Shown here piece by piece: positions 12,830 through 24,333 of a stretch of DNA of 64,000 nucleotides. The position numbers and the translations under genes are program-made. The stretch's first letter is position 1, and the number at the start of each line of letters is the position of its first letter. The DNA comes from Dendrophyllia cribrosa (Eukaryota; Cnidaria; Anthozoa; Scleractinia; Dendrophylliidae). Under the pieces are notes generated by a model. It searched no databases, was not told the origin of the DNA, and saw nothing but the letters and a program-made list of their open reading frames with translations. The stretch covers positions 27,816,852-27,880,851 of the forward strand of contig JAJLRJ010000006.1 in assembly GCA_024195265.1 (NCBI GenBank), in the 5' to 3' direction.

Positions 12830-14605
12830 ACAACATATTTCGATTCCAAAATGTTTATAGAATTGTAGAGCGTTTAAAACTACACATCTTGGCCAAATTT
12901 TGAAGCGCAAAAGCATTTCGTTCAAGAGTTATGGGCGAACGAGTATTAGACATTTTTAGTAAGAAATGTATGGAGCGGCCATCTTTGTACCCCACTCAGG
13001 AGCACAAACATGGCGGCCAAAATTTCAGTCTTAATTACACCAAAAATCAAATAAAAAAATTATTGTATTTGCTATAAGCTTCATTAACTCGCCTTATAAG
13101 CACTTATAATACACACAATAACTTTCAGCTGATTCAATTTTGTTTCTTTTCACGTCTTATCTGAAATAGCGTGACGAATTGCGTGACACATTTAAAACCT
13201 TTGTAAATGGGAAGCAAAACATCGTTAAAGCCTGAAACTTTTTGTGAAAGATTATAACACTGGTATCCACATACCTTGTTAGAAACAGCTTTGTAGGATG
13301 TATACTGTAGATTTTTTTTTATTTTTTATGACCTGATGTGAAAACCAAGAATAGCTTCTGGTCAACAATAGCCTTGTATTTGGGTTCATAAGGATATAAA
13401 CGAACAAATTACACATTGTTTGTTTTGTAACTACACAAGCACTTTAAAATCTTTGGTACAATCACAGGCTTACCATCCTCTATTGTCGTGTGGTGTGCTG
13501 TGCATGTCTAATACCCGTATCGCCGATGCGGGTTTGTCAAACTGACTAAAAATTGATGAAAATGAAAAAAAAAAACTCTCAAAATCACTGCCATGTTGTT
13601 TAACTTTGTTTTTTCGTGTGTTATTGTTTTGGCGATTACGGCTCAGCACACCACACAAACAGAAAATGATAAGCCTGCGATGCAATGATTTTTTTAAACT
13701 AAAAACAGCTTGATAAGTCCAACTTTTTAACTTTGATAACGTCCAACACACCACGCATGAAAACGCAAACGCAGTCACTTGCTTTACAAAAATTGAGCCT
13801 CGTTAATCCGGTTCTTTGTGGAGATGACATGTTGCATGTTTTGCGGTTCAATAGCATGGCAGATGACATGTTGCATGAGTTTTGCGGTTCAATAGCATGG
13901 CAGCTGGTATGAGTCTAAGAGATCATAGCCTTATGAAATTATCTTGCTTATTAAACGGTCCACGTTGTTTAACCTGCTTTCATTTATCATTTCTCTGAGT
14001 CATCAAATCACATATGCTATTTCAAGTAATATAGAATTTTCTGGAAACGATATCAGTTCTCGTAATTAATTTTATGCCTTGTTTGTTTAAAGACAATGTG
14101 ATGGTAAACCCTATCCTTCCAACGTCAAAGGATTCCAATTAAATGTCTAGGTTTTATGCCTAAATACAAACGTAATGTTAACAGATAATTGACTTAAAAC
14201 TTAACATGAGTGATAAAAACTGGTTTGTGTTGAGACATCACCATTATATGTTTACTTTTGAACGATCCTCAAAAGCTCCCTCGTTAATATTGAAATAGTT
14301 TTGTTGTATTGTTTTATTTTTTTTCCAGAAAGTATCAAAATATTTTTTGTCTATAAATGTAAACAATAATTTGTTTTCTAAAATTATTTTTTCTAGAAGA
14401 TAAGCTTCTATAATATTATCAAACAGCGTCAAACGTGTCTAAGGAATTGTCATTAATAAAAAATGTGTTTACGGCTTGTCGACTTCAAAATCGTCTTAGG
14501 GAGCTGCCAACGTGAACCGCAGGGAGGGAAGGAGATCTATCCACGGTAAACAGGAGGAGCATTATCAGTTTCCCCTAAAAAAAAGTTCTGGCTATCTGCC
14601 CGATA
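12830..14605. other. Gene-free stretch upstream of the host gene
   Basis: Mostly AT-rich sequence with no assignable gene. A 39/41-base tandem duplication lies at 13822-13901. The last few hundred bases precede the predicted first exon of the CUB/EGF gene and may hold its promoter, but no convincing TATA element is placed. Confidence 0.35.
13822..13901 (+). repeat. Tandem duplication, two copies
   Basis: Two adjacent copies beginning AGATGACATGTTGCATG and ending CAATAGCATGGC. The second carries an extra AG dinucleotide. Confidence 0.85.
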
Positions 14606-14795
14606 ATGGGATTTAAGGATCCTCCTTGTCAGGTGAGACATAAGATTTGGCAAGTTTTTATTCTTCGGATAGATTCATGACAATTGAAAAATGATGATTC
14701 GTATATTGTATTTTTCTTTTTTTTTTAGAATTTAGCCTTATGGCTTTTCGCGGGTAGTTTATTGATGGCTACAAAAGTAATCCTAGTTAATGGAG
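14606..14795 (+). CDS. CUB/EGF gene, predicted exons 1-2 (signal peptide)
   Basis: Predicted start of a secreted protein. Exon 1 (14606-14632) reads ATG and eight more codons, then a GTGAGA donor. A T-rich tract ending in TTTTTTAG precedes exon 2 (14729-14795), which encodes a strongly hydrophobic run beginning NLALWLFAGSLLMA and ends in a GTATGT donor. Together they give a short N-terminus plus a plausible signal peptide. Exon 2 ends in phase 1, exactly what the CUB exon at 43704 needs, and the joined protein would enter the CUB domain at once. The intervening intron would be 28.9 kb and holds the Polinton. This is inferred from splice signals, phase and signal-peptide character; no transcript was available. 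Confidence 0.6.
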
Positions 14796-16503
14796 GTATG
14801 TTTCCAACATTACTTTCGCTTTTTTGGTATTAAATTAAATAGAAGCTAGCACAAACGTTCAAGCTTTTATCGCAATCATGCACGTTTATCAAATTAATCA
14901 GCACGATGTGGAAGCGATTTGAAGAGAATATGCGTTTGTATTAAATATTTGGAACTTTTTTGTGGGTCAAACTACAATAAAGTTAGATAACAACAGTGAT
15001 AACAATAGAAGGACTTCGGTTTTTGGAGGCAGTCTCTATAAGATCATCATATTCATTTTTCTGCCAGAAATAATTTACTCTCCGCTGATGGTTGTTTATT
15101 TAGAAATCGTAATTTAGAGGCTAAATCAAGCTTTAACTCTACAGTGTGACAAAGGCCAAGTTAAATCAGTCTTCGGTTTTATTCAATTACCCCTCTGAGC
15201 AAAGTAATAGTTTTAAGATATCGAAATACAAAAACTATTTTAATTTGACAAATTACGCGAAATATTTTCAAAATGCTATAGCATATATTTTGAAAACGCG
15301 AGACCTAAGAAAAACAATTATTCTCATTCGCACTCGTACGTGATGAAATTATAAGAAGAAAAGTGCTACTTAAGCAATAGAACACATTTTCTATGAGTTT
15401 ACCGGCGTTATAAACCCACGCGGGATGTTGGGAGAACACGATTTTGCTGAAACTTGGTAAGGGTATGTATTAAGTCAATGTAAGCTGATTCCAGAAATTT
15501 AACACAAATATAACAGCAAAATTTTTCACAGGGTACGTTTTTGTTCAAAAAGAAGGGTTCATTTAAGCCCGATTATCACTAAATATATTTTTGCCCATTA
15601 AAATCGAATACTATCATATTATTACTAGATAGTAGCTGTAAGTTTTCGCAAAGTTTTAGAAGAATCGCTTTAGAGCCGGAAAAGTTATGAGACAAAGTTT
15701 GTCATAGACGAGTGCGCCCGAAATAACAACGGAGCCACCTTAAGTGCTGAATGAAAACCATGCTTGTTTTTTTTAATAAGCCTACACGTTCTGAGAGTTT
15801 GATTGGTTTGATGGAACAGACTGAATTGTTTGATCATTTCACTGATGCAAATAATTTGTTTAACCATAAACCTGTAATTTTTGTTAGTTTCATTTTCTTC
15901 TTGCTAATTGATCATCCTTGCTTGGACATAATCAGAATTTAAACTGCATCCGGTACAAAAGTATTCCATAGAAAGCAAAGTGCTCTCCAAAAAAAAACCA
16001 CGATAAAGCGTATAAATGGAATCGGCGTAAAATAATTCTCCTAAACAACAAAGTTATACTTTTTATTTGTACTGTGCAAATCCGTCTTATTTAGAAGTTA
16101 TCTTACGATTTATAGGTACATTTATAAACTTCAGTTGAATTTCAATCGAAAATTTCCTCAGTTTGAGAGCCATTGTTTGCTCTTTGGGATCCATTTTGAG
16201 CTTTTCACTAAACCTTCAGGTCAGTGAACTTCACAAAGTACATGTCGAGGTTGTTTTTGGTGATATGCCATTTTTTCTTGCGTGCGTGGGAAATTTGTGT
16301 CTTTCATGTAGGTTTGAGCAGCAACTTAGTGTTTACAAGAAACATATCTTCTGTTCTCATCTTCTAACAGACCACAATATGCAATAAGACACTAAACCCG
16401 GGCTCGAGTTGTGAAATTATTTTTCCTCGCACGTGTGCATGTGATAATGCGGTAACGGAAAATTGAACTTTGTTTACTTTTGTACAGTTTCTCATGCGCG
16501 GTT
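14796..16503 (+). other. Host intron 2, part left of the Polinton
   Basis: AT-rich intronic DNA with no recognisable gene. A 20-base string TTTTCTATGAGTTTACCGGC at about 15387 recurs immediately to the right of the Polinton at about 38703, so it belongs to a dispersed repeat family. The last six bases (16498-16503, GCGGTT) are the left copy of the Polinton target duplication. Confidence 0.6.
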
Positions 16504-16844
16504 AGTAGTAGTCTAGGGTCATTTTACGCCGTTTTACGGATTAGGTGGATTAGGTGCCTATGGATTAGGTGAATTAGGTGCCTAGTCAGTGACGTCACAA
16601 TTTGCCTTCCCGCATACTAATTTGGATTAGGTACCTAGTAAGTGCCTAGGTGCCTAGGTGATGACGTCACAATATGCCTTCCTGCATACTAATTTGGATT
16701 TCCTGCATATGTAATAAACTGCCAATACCTATACCTATTCCTTTTGTGTTATTCTGAAACAATAGACATGCCCAAACTTGCCCGCTCTATTCACACCCTG
16801 ATTGGATCTTAAGATTTGTATTGTCTGTTTGAATAAAAAGCGCA
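16504..16844 (+). repeat. Polinton left terminal inverted repeat
   Basis: 341 bp matching the reverse complement of 38348-38697 almost perfectly: two mismatches near the tip and one 9-bp indel. Internal structure includes repeated GGATTAGGTG and CCTAGGTG motifs. A direct repeat of about 40 bp with about 72-bp periodicity also appears, each copy starting with a TGACGTCA palindrome (16590 and 16662). TGACGTCA is the consensus CREB/ATF site. The inner end carries an AATAAAAAG TATA-like box. Nearly identical repeats suggest fairly recent insertion or conversion. Confidence 0.95.
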
Positions 16845-16845
16845 G
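16831..16845 (+). promoter_or_regulatory. TATA-like box at inner edge of left repeat
   Basis: GAATAAAAAGCGCAG lies about 90-100 bp upstream of the first Polinton ATG (16931). The same box occurs inverted in the right repeat, about 60 bp upstream of the first minus-strand gene. Each end could therefore launch transcription inward. The promoter role is inference. Confidence 0.45.
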
Positions 16846-16930
16846 ATTTTAACGAGGGCGTCATTCCTTCATTCAACTTGACGTCGCTGTTAATTTGAAA
16901 ACTTTTTTCGATTTTCGAAACGTTATTACG

Positions 16931-19405
16931 ATGGCTTTTTTCACCAACGTGGATGCTTTTCAAGCCGCTTTGAGCACTTGTTTGTCTGTTCAGGATTGGG
17001 AGCTTTTCACCAACTCTGTCTTAATACCTGAAGAGTGGTTCCCGTTGGCGTTTGCGCGATTGACTGAATTGACTGTGCAGGAACTCGAAGTAAGTTCTGT
17101 TCTTTCAAATTGACTTTTGCGATCTGTTGCTTTTTTACTAGCGTTGATTCACGGCTAAGTTATGGTTCTGTTCTTTTCAGCTTCCAACTAATGTGGATCA
17201 TTCAATTTCCGAGGCGTCTGAACCGGCTGTGAATGAAACGGATATTTTTGAAACGGTAAGCGCTTCAAAATATTTTATAAACTTTTTAAACCAATTCCTA
17301 GTTTAATAAACTTTAATTATTTTAATCCCGTTCAAAAATTGTTTTCTTTCACTGACTCATAACTATTCCCACTGAGAAAACAAACGTGCGAGCGAAACGG
17401 TTTTAAGTTTACTAGTTGATTTCTCATAACTATTTTAGAGCGTGAATTTTAACTCTTCGATCATTCAAACATTGCTTTCAATAACCCGCGTTAAGGATTC
17501 AATTCTCTCTCATAACGTTACTTATTCTCTTATCACAGGCATCCAGCAATGATGTCCCGACTACAAACGTGGAGGATGAGTTCGACTTTCTCGATTCGGT
17601 AAGTTTATTTTTCCCAATTCAAACTTGGTTATAAAGCTTTGTAGAACTAAGTTTCCTGCACTGTTCAAACTTTTAATTAAGCTTATACGAACTTACACTG
17701 AACTAAATTTGCATGGAAAATTAGCACCTCTTTGTTCAACGAGTTAAGACCTATAATGAGATTTCAACCAAGCCTAATACCCACAGGGAGTTTAATTAAT
17801 TTCACTGAACTTTAATTAATCTCGCAATATTCTTTGCTTTACAGTTTACGAATACTGAGCTGCGAGAAATCGAGGACATGGAACGGCTCCCATTAGAAAA
17901 TGTAAGAAATTTACTTTGTGTTATTAGTGTATTTTCCGTTGTTTTGTGACTTCGATACTTTGTGTTCTAAACAATAACGCAAATCTGTTAACTCATTCTT
18001 AAATTAAGCGTCCATGTATTCTAAATTAATTTTGTCGTGTTTTCTTGTAGGATAACCACGATTCCTATTTTCCACTGGAAATGGAAAGTGATTTATGTGA
18101 CGAAGTAAGTGTTCCGATTTCATTTCCTTTACAATTACAATCATCATTGGTGTATATTGTTCAAAGACTCATGTTCTTTTATTATTTTCAGTGGCTGGGA
18201 GAGGCGAATCAACTGCCGACTTGGAATCCACAAACCGTAAGTGACTTGTTTCTTTATTGTACTAGTCTTTTTTCCTCACATTTTTTCGTAGAGAATCGAT
18301 TAAGTTATCAGTAGCGATCTGATCAAAAGCTCAATTCTCGTTTCATTGTCGTGGAACTAAATTCTCGTTCGCATTTTTTCGTTGAGAATCGATTAAGTTA
18401 TCAGAAGCGATCTGATCAAAAGCTCAATTCTCGTTAAATTGTTATGGATCTAAGTTTTTAAAGAAAAAGGAATTTATATCCACGGAGTTGTTTTTACGCT
18501 TTCGCGTTTTTCTGAACTGTTTTCATAGTCTTGTTCTAAAATGTTTGATCAAATGTTTTTTTCTAAGTGATTTGTTTTTAGTCTTGTTCTAAAAGCACGT
18601 TTTTTCTATTCGATCAAAAGCTCAATTCCTTCTTTATCGTTGACTGATCAAACACTCAATTCTCGTTTCATTGCTATTGACCGAGAAACTGGGTCCATTC
18701 GATAAGGCGAATGATATCAAAACAAACAAATCTTGAACTTAATAAGGAATACTGATTGTGTAGTGAACTTGTTTGCAATGCGTTATTACCCAACGATCTT
18801 AAGGGTTATATGACTAAGACTAGTTAATAATATTTTAGGGTAGTGGTGGGCCACCACCAGCGAAAAAACCTCGCAAGGAACATCAATGCGACACCTGTGG
18901 CAAAACGTTTGGGCGTTTGGATAATCTGAAGACCCATCAACGCATCCACACCGGCGAGAAACCATACGAATGTTCGCGCTGTGACAAACGTTTTCAAACG
19001 AAATCGAATCTGAACAAACATTTGAAAGCACACGAGAAGCGAGCCGCCGAGCGTACCTTCCCCTGCGCAACCTGTGGCGAAACATTTCACAACCGCGCAC
19101 CTTACAACGCTCACATTCGCACCGCGCATCAACAACCCACCACCAGTCGTAAGCGAACCGCCACGAAGACCACAGATGCTCCGGCCGCGAAAAGATCTAA
19201 GAGGTCGGACCAAGCAAGTACGAGTACCGCCCCAGAACCATCCCCCACGGCAAGCGCTGAAAACATCGCTGCAAGTTCTAGCTGGCAAGCCGAACCAGTC
19301 CTCATCCCTTCTAATCTCATTCCCAGTAGCGAAGAAAATATCACTCAGATGTATCGGCAGCACTGGTCACAGATCCGGACAAAACCGCTTGCAAGACTGG
19401 TATAA
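16931..19405 (+). CDS. Spliced acidic leader with three C2H2 zinc fingers, upstream of PolB
   Basis: Seven exons are readable: 16931-17089, 17181-17255, 17539-17598, 17845-17901, 18051-18104, 18192-18236 and from 18839. Every donor is GTAAG-like, every acceptor ends TAG or CAG, and all six introns are phase 0. Exons 2-6 are tiny (45-75 bp) and encode acidic, low-complexity protein rich in E, D, N and P. Exon 7 encodes three C2H2 fingers (starting HQCDTCGK, YECSRCDK and FPCATCGE) and then a basic, nuclear-signal-like region (KRTATK...AAKRSKR). The frame hits a stop at 19405, while the adjacent frame continues with polymerase-family N-terminal sequence. So this was probably the N-terminus of a long zinc-finger/PolB protein, broken by a one-base shift near 19380. 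It may bind DNA, such as the element ends; that role is inference. Confidence 0.75.
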
Positions 19406-20131
19406 TTTCCGCTTGTCAACGATCAGTCCAGCTTCCCTCCGTGAACAGTTGAGTCGTATTTTTACTGATCAAACGAGCGTTTTTAAAGTCAACTTCTCGT
19501 TTGGATTCATTCTGCGAAATTCAGAAACCGGCGCCCTCCAGTACCATCACCCGTCCGCGAACAATAACCTGGTGTTAGAACAACCGTTCCTGATTTCAAG
19601 TCCAGATGATTTACAGCGCGCTATACAGGAGATCAGCAACATCGATTTCCTGGAGTGGGTTCGCCAGCAGAGGCCAAACTCCAAATGGGTGGTCGATCTT
19701 GTGACAAACATCACTTGGTTCATCACGAAAATCCGCGATCACCCTATCGGTCGTGGCACATTTCTTCCTGGTTACATAGCTGAAAATCACGGACTGGCAC
19801 CTCTCGATCGAAATCGCAACACTGGAAAACCCTACGAAGATAACCTCTGTTTCTTCAGATGTCTGGCTCTTCATAATGGCTGTCACACGAAGAATCTGGA
19901 GCGGGATACTCAATACTATTATGAAAAGTACCGAGACGCTGGACTCTCAAAGAAAAAGTTCCATGGAGTCAAGTTGTCTGAACTAGACGAACTTGAGAAA
20001 TTGTACGAAGTCAACATTCAAGTCTACGCTCTCGCCCCGACTCAAACCCACGACGAAGAAAATGATGATGAAGAAACACCTGACATCGCTGCTACACTTA
20101 TCCGCGCTCACACCGCCACTATGACAGCACG
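19385..20131 (+). pseudogene. PolB N-terminal region, frame-shifted segment
   Basis: An open segment of about 245 codons in a different frame from both neighbours. It links the zinc-finger exon to the PolB frame starting at about 20100. It holds a block reading NLCFFRCLALHNGC, which loosely recalls the catalytic D-x-x-C segment of OTU-type cysteine proteases, although the family call is weak. It ends in an acidic stretch (HDEENDDEETPD). Breaks at about 19380 (in an A-run) and about 20105 separate it from the flanking frames. Both could be real mutations or assembly homopolymer errors. Composition and codon use match the flanking polymerase frames, supporting one original gene. Confidence 0.7.
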
Positions 20132-22996
20132 ATGTACTTGAACTTGTACGAAAATCACTTTTCGTACATCAAAGATCTTGCCCGCTACAGTAAATCCTTC
20201 TGTTGCTCACGCTGTGGCAAGTACTGGAAAGGCGCCAATAAGTTAAAGCGACACGAGCAGACCTGTGATGGCAAAGTGCAGCTGAAATATCTTGGCGGAG
20301 CATACCATGTACCCAAAACCATCTTTGAAGAATTAGAAGACGAAGGCATTATCGTCCCCGACGAAGCACGGTACTTTCCTTACAGAGCCACCTATGACTT
20401 TGAGTGCTACTTCGACAAAGAAAACGCGAACCAACACAAGAACACAGACAAGCTAACCTGGCAATCATCGCATGTCCCACTCAGTGTGAGTGTTTGCAGT
20501 AATGTCCCCGGCTACCAAGACCCCAAGTGCTTTGTCTCGGAAGGCGATCCAAACAAGTTTATTACAGAGTTTATCCAGTACCTTGTTTCTATCAGCACGA
20601 AAAGTTCGTCTCTGCTCCGCGAACAGTACGCACCTGTCTTTGAAGCACTAAAACAAGAATCTGTCTGTAACCGCAGTGAGACGCATGAAGACCGACTGGC
20701 ACAAACTCTGGTCGATATCCAGGAGGAGGGAGAAGAAGCAGAGGAGAGCGAAGACGAGAACCGGGGTATTGATTTAATGGCAAGTGACGATGAAGGGGAC
20801 GAGGAGGATATTGAGTCGGAGAACGAGGAAGATCGCGCGTTCATAGATGAACAAGTAACGGAAAACGATCCTTCATTTTATAGAAGATTCAACGTGGAAC
20901 TTGACCAAGGCGTAAGACAAGAACAGAGGCAGAGACGAGAAGAGCTAGCAGAGCTGGAAGATTTACTGTTTGGAGAGGAACAAACCAGCGATAACAAAGT
21001 GTTGAACAAACTCGAAGAAAAACTAAACGCATACATTCAAGAACTGCCTGTCCTTGGCTTCAATTCTGGCAAGTATGATCTCAACGCTGTGAAAGAATTT
21101 CTGTTCCCGTACCTTATTGAGACTCAACCAGTCAAGTTCACCGTCAAGAGAAACAGCAACCATATGTGTCTCAAGACCGATTTTCTTAAGTTCCTCGACA
21201 TTACCAACTATTTAGCCCCTGGGTTCAGTTATGACCAGTTCTTAAAGGCTTACGAATGTCCTCAAACGAAAGGTTTATTCCCGTACGAGTGGATCGACAG
21301 CCTGGAAAAGCTAGAAGAAACATCATTACCTCCTCACGAAGCTTTTTATTCAAGTCTGAAGAACGCCAACATAACAGACGAAGAGTATGCCTACTGTCAA
21401 CAAGTCTGGGAAGAAAACGAGATGACCAGCTTTAAAGATTTTCTAGTTTGGTACAATAATTTGGATGTGGTACCTTTCCTCGAGGCAGTAGAGAAAATGA
21501 GTCAGTTCTGGCAAGAGAGAAAGATCGACATGTTTAAGGATGGAATCTCCGTTCCCGGTCTCACCTTAAAATATCTCTTCTCTTACCTGTCGCTGCAAAC
21601 GTATTTCAGTCTCTTCGACCAAGCAAACAGCGACATGTATCACCTTATCCGGGACAACAACACAGGCGGGCCGAGTATAATTTTCCATCGCTACCACGAA
21701 GCTGGCAAAACGAAAATCAGGGAAGCGGAAAAAGGCCAGGCTGCTAAGCTGTGCCAGAAGATCGTGGGGTATGATGCAAATGCTTTATACCTGTGGGCTG
21801 TGATGCAGAACATGCCCACTGGAAGCTACACAAGAAGGTTAGCAGAAGATAACTTCAAACCAAAAGGATCTGTTCGTATGGCGATCGAATGGTTGGAATG
21901 GGTGGCGCACCAAGAGAGAATCCATATTCGCCATCAACTCAACAACACCGAGAAGCGTATCGGTGATCGCAGACTCCCTGTGGACGGATTCAACGCACAG
22001 ACACAAACCGTCTACCAATTTCATGGCTGCTATTGGCACGGGCATAACTGTTCGCTCAACCGTGGTAAAGATTTCAACGAAAAGCGTAAGAAGCCCATGT
22101 GTGAACTACTCGAAGAAACAAGAGCCAACACCGAGTATATCAAGAGCAAAGGTTACAACGTGGTAGAGATGTGGGAGTGCGAATGGCGACAGATGAAGAA
22201 TACAAATCGTGAACTGCAGCGATTCATCGCTACCGAAGTAAAAAGAAAGTTGGATCAAGTGAAAACGATGAGCCCCGAGCGAATTTTGAGCGAGGTGCGA
22301 AATGAGCGTTTGTTTGGCTGTGTGGAAGTAGATATTCGCGTGCCGGATCACCTCAAGGACAAGTTCAGCGAGATGTGCCCCATCTTTAAAAACACCAACA
22401 TCAGCCGTGACGATATTGGGGAGTTCATGAAAACTTATGCTGAGGAAAACAACATCATGGCGCAACCCCGACGCAGCCTGATCGGGAGCATGAAAGGCGA
22501 GAAAATTCTGCTTGCCACGCCTCTCCTCAAATGGTATCTCGAGCATGGTCTGGAGGTTACAAAAGTGTACCAAGTCATTGAATATACTCCTGAACCCTGC
22601 TTCAAACCGTTTGGTGACGCAGTATCTGACGCGAGACGAGCAGGAGACGCAGACCCTAACAAAGCCATTATCGCGGATACAATGAAACTGGTAAGTTGTT
22701 GTTTTGTTATGGGAAATAAGGGGTGGGAACAATATACATATTTCACGGATAGACAACTGATTTCATTCTTTATTATTATTTCTAGTGTGGAAATAGCGCT
22801 TACGGAAAATGTATAACGAACCAAATGAAGCATATGAACGTGGAATTTTGCAGTGACGCGGAAGCCAGTCGAAAAGTGAACACCCCTCTCTTCAGGAAAT
22901 TGGACAATATTACCGAAGATACGTATGAGGTTCAGTCCTGCAAGAAAACCATTAATTTAAATTTACCTATTCAAGTCGGTTTTTTTGTGTATCAAT
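20132..22996 (+). pseudogene. PolB: Protein-primed DNA polymerase B, N-terminal two thirds
   Basis: Replicative family B polymerase of the protein-primed type. A CxxC...HxxxxC finger (CCSRCGK...KRHEQTC) opens the segment. Exonuclease motifs follow: YDFECYF (Exo I), GFNSGKYDLN (Exo II) and YNNLDVVPFL (Exo III). An acidic insertion of about 110 residues lies between Exo I and Exo II. Polymerase motif A (YDANALYLW) is near 21,770. A phase-0 intron (22691-22785, GTAAGT...TCTAG) then splits the gene immediately before motif B (CGNSAYGK). The frame is cut at 22996, after LPIQVGFFVYQ, by a nested DNA transposon. The remainder with motif C resumes at 29915. As it stands the gene cannot make a functional polymerase. 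Confidence 0.93.
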
Positions 22997-23042
22997 TCTC
23001 TTTTTTCACGATCCCACAATGCTTCGCGCCTTGGGGGGTAAA
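22997..23042 (+). repeat. Left terminal inverted repeat of nested transposon
   Basis: Matches the reverse complement of about 29868-29914. The first 14 bases are identical; then come a one-base indel and about eight mismatches over the next 32 bases. Confidence 0.85.
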
Positions 23043-23062
23043 GCTGAGTCGGAAAAACTAAC

Positions 23063-24295
23063 ATGGCGGCCAGAGTGGAGGACTCGCGTCTCACAACAAA
23101 CTTAAAATCGTTCAAAGACGTGTCGAAATTAGGGAAGATCAAGTTGAAGCAAATTTGTAAGAACTTGGGTGTTGACATAGAGAAAAGCTTTGGAAAAAAA
23201 GCTCTTATCAATGTTGTTTGCAATGCACTGGGCATCTCAACATCAAGGACCGAGAATGACTTGAATGGTGTTGATGAGGTGAAGGTCGACATTTCCACTT
23301 CGAAAATACCTTCGATTGCCGATCTCCAGAAGCTAAAAGACTGGGAAGAAAAGCTTGATTTCTATCCCGCAGCTAATGGATGAAGCACTTGTAAAGGAAT
23401 TTTTGCTTGGTGTTGGATACAGCCAAAGAGATGTGCGAAAGTACAAGACTCTTCGAGCTTGGCAGCACAAACAGGGAATTCACTCAGTAAAGTAAGCAGT
23501 AACTTAAGTGTAACAAAACTTTATTGACCTTTCATGTGCATCTGATATTTGTACAAATCACTTGCGATACATCTTGTACGACTCCCCGGCCCGATTATCA
23601 CTATGTGGTGAGTTTTGTTTTCACTTGTACCTGTGTCATCTCAGTGTCAAGGAAACTTAAGCTTATTGTTTTTATTTTAAAGTCTGTAACGCAAGCTTAT
23701 GTTTCAGTTTCACTTTAGAGTTTGATTTAGTTTGATTTAAGAAATTTGTAAAGTTTGCTATCTAGAGAAGTCTACAATTTTCTCCAGCCAGAGTTTAAAG
23801 TTGTCAAATTTTGATCTGATATTTCAGGGTTTGTTCTTTACCAAAATACCCCAACATGTGGGCGTTAAGGGGATGCTGTAATCCATCATTTTCCACGGAT
23901 CCGGAGGAAACAAAGATTGTGTATATAGTGCTAGAGAAGGATACGAGCAAGCCTGTGTATGCTTACTGCACTTGCACTGTCGGGCAAGTAACACAAATAA
24001 TTTGTAAAATTTAGAACAAATTTGTCCTTTTAGAAATTTACTGTACTCAATTGAGAAAAGTATAAAAGTATAGCAGATGCCAGTCAGTCCATTTTGTTAT
24101 CTCTTTATCAATTTGTTACAATTAAGCTGGTTTTTTTATTCTGTGGAAACAATTCAGCTGTTTATTTAGTCAACTCTCCCTAAAAAACACCTCTTTAAGA
24201 CAGACTTCTTTGACACAGATGATTAAAGTTTAAAGTTAGTGTCTGGGCACTTCAATCACTCGTGTTAATAAAACTGAACTCTCTACCCATGGGGG

Positions 24296-24333
<38 letters not shown>

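Noticed and set aside
18824..19363. 179-codon minus-strand frame
   Set aside because: Antisense shadow of the C2H2 zinc-finger exon.
22106..22833. Minus-strand frames opposite PolB
   Set aside because: Antisense to clear polymerase motifs; no family match.
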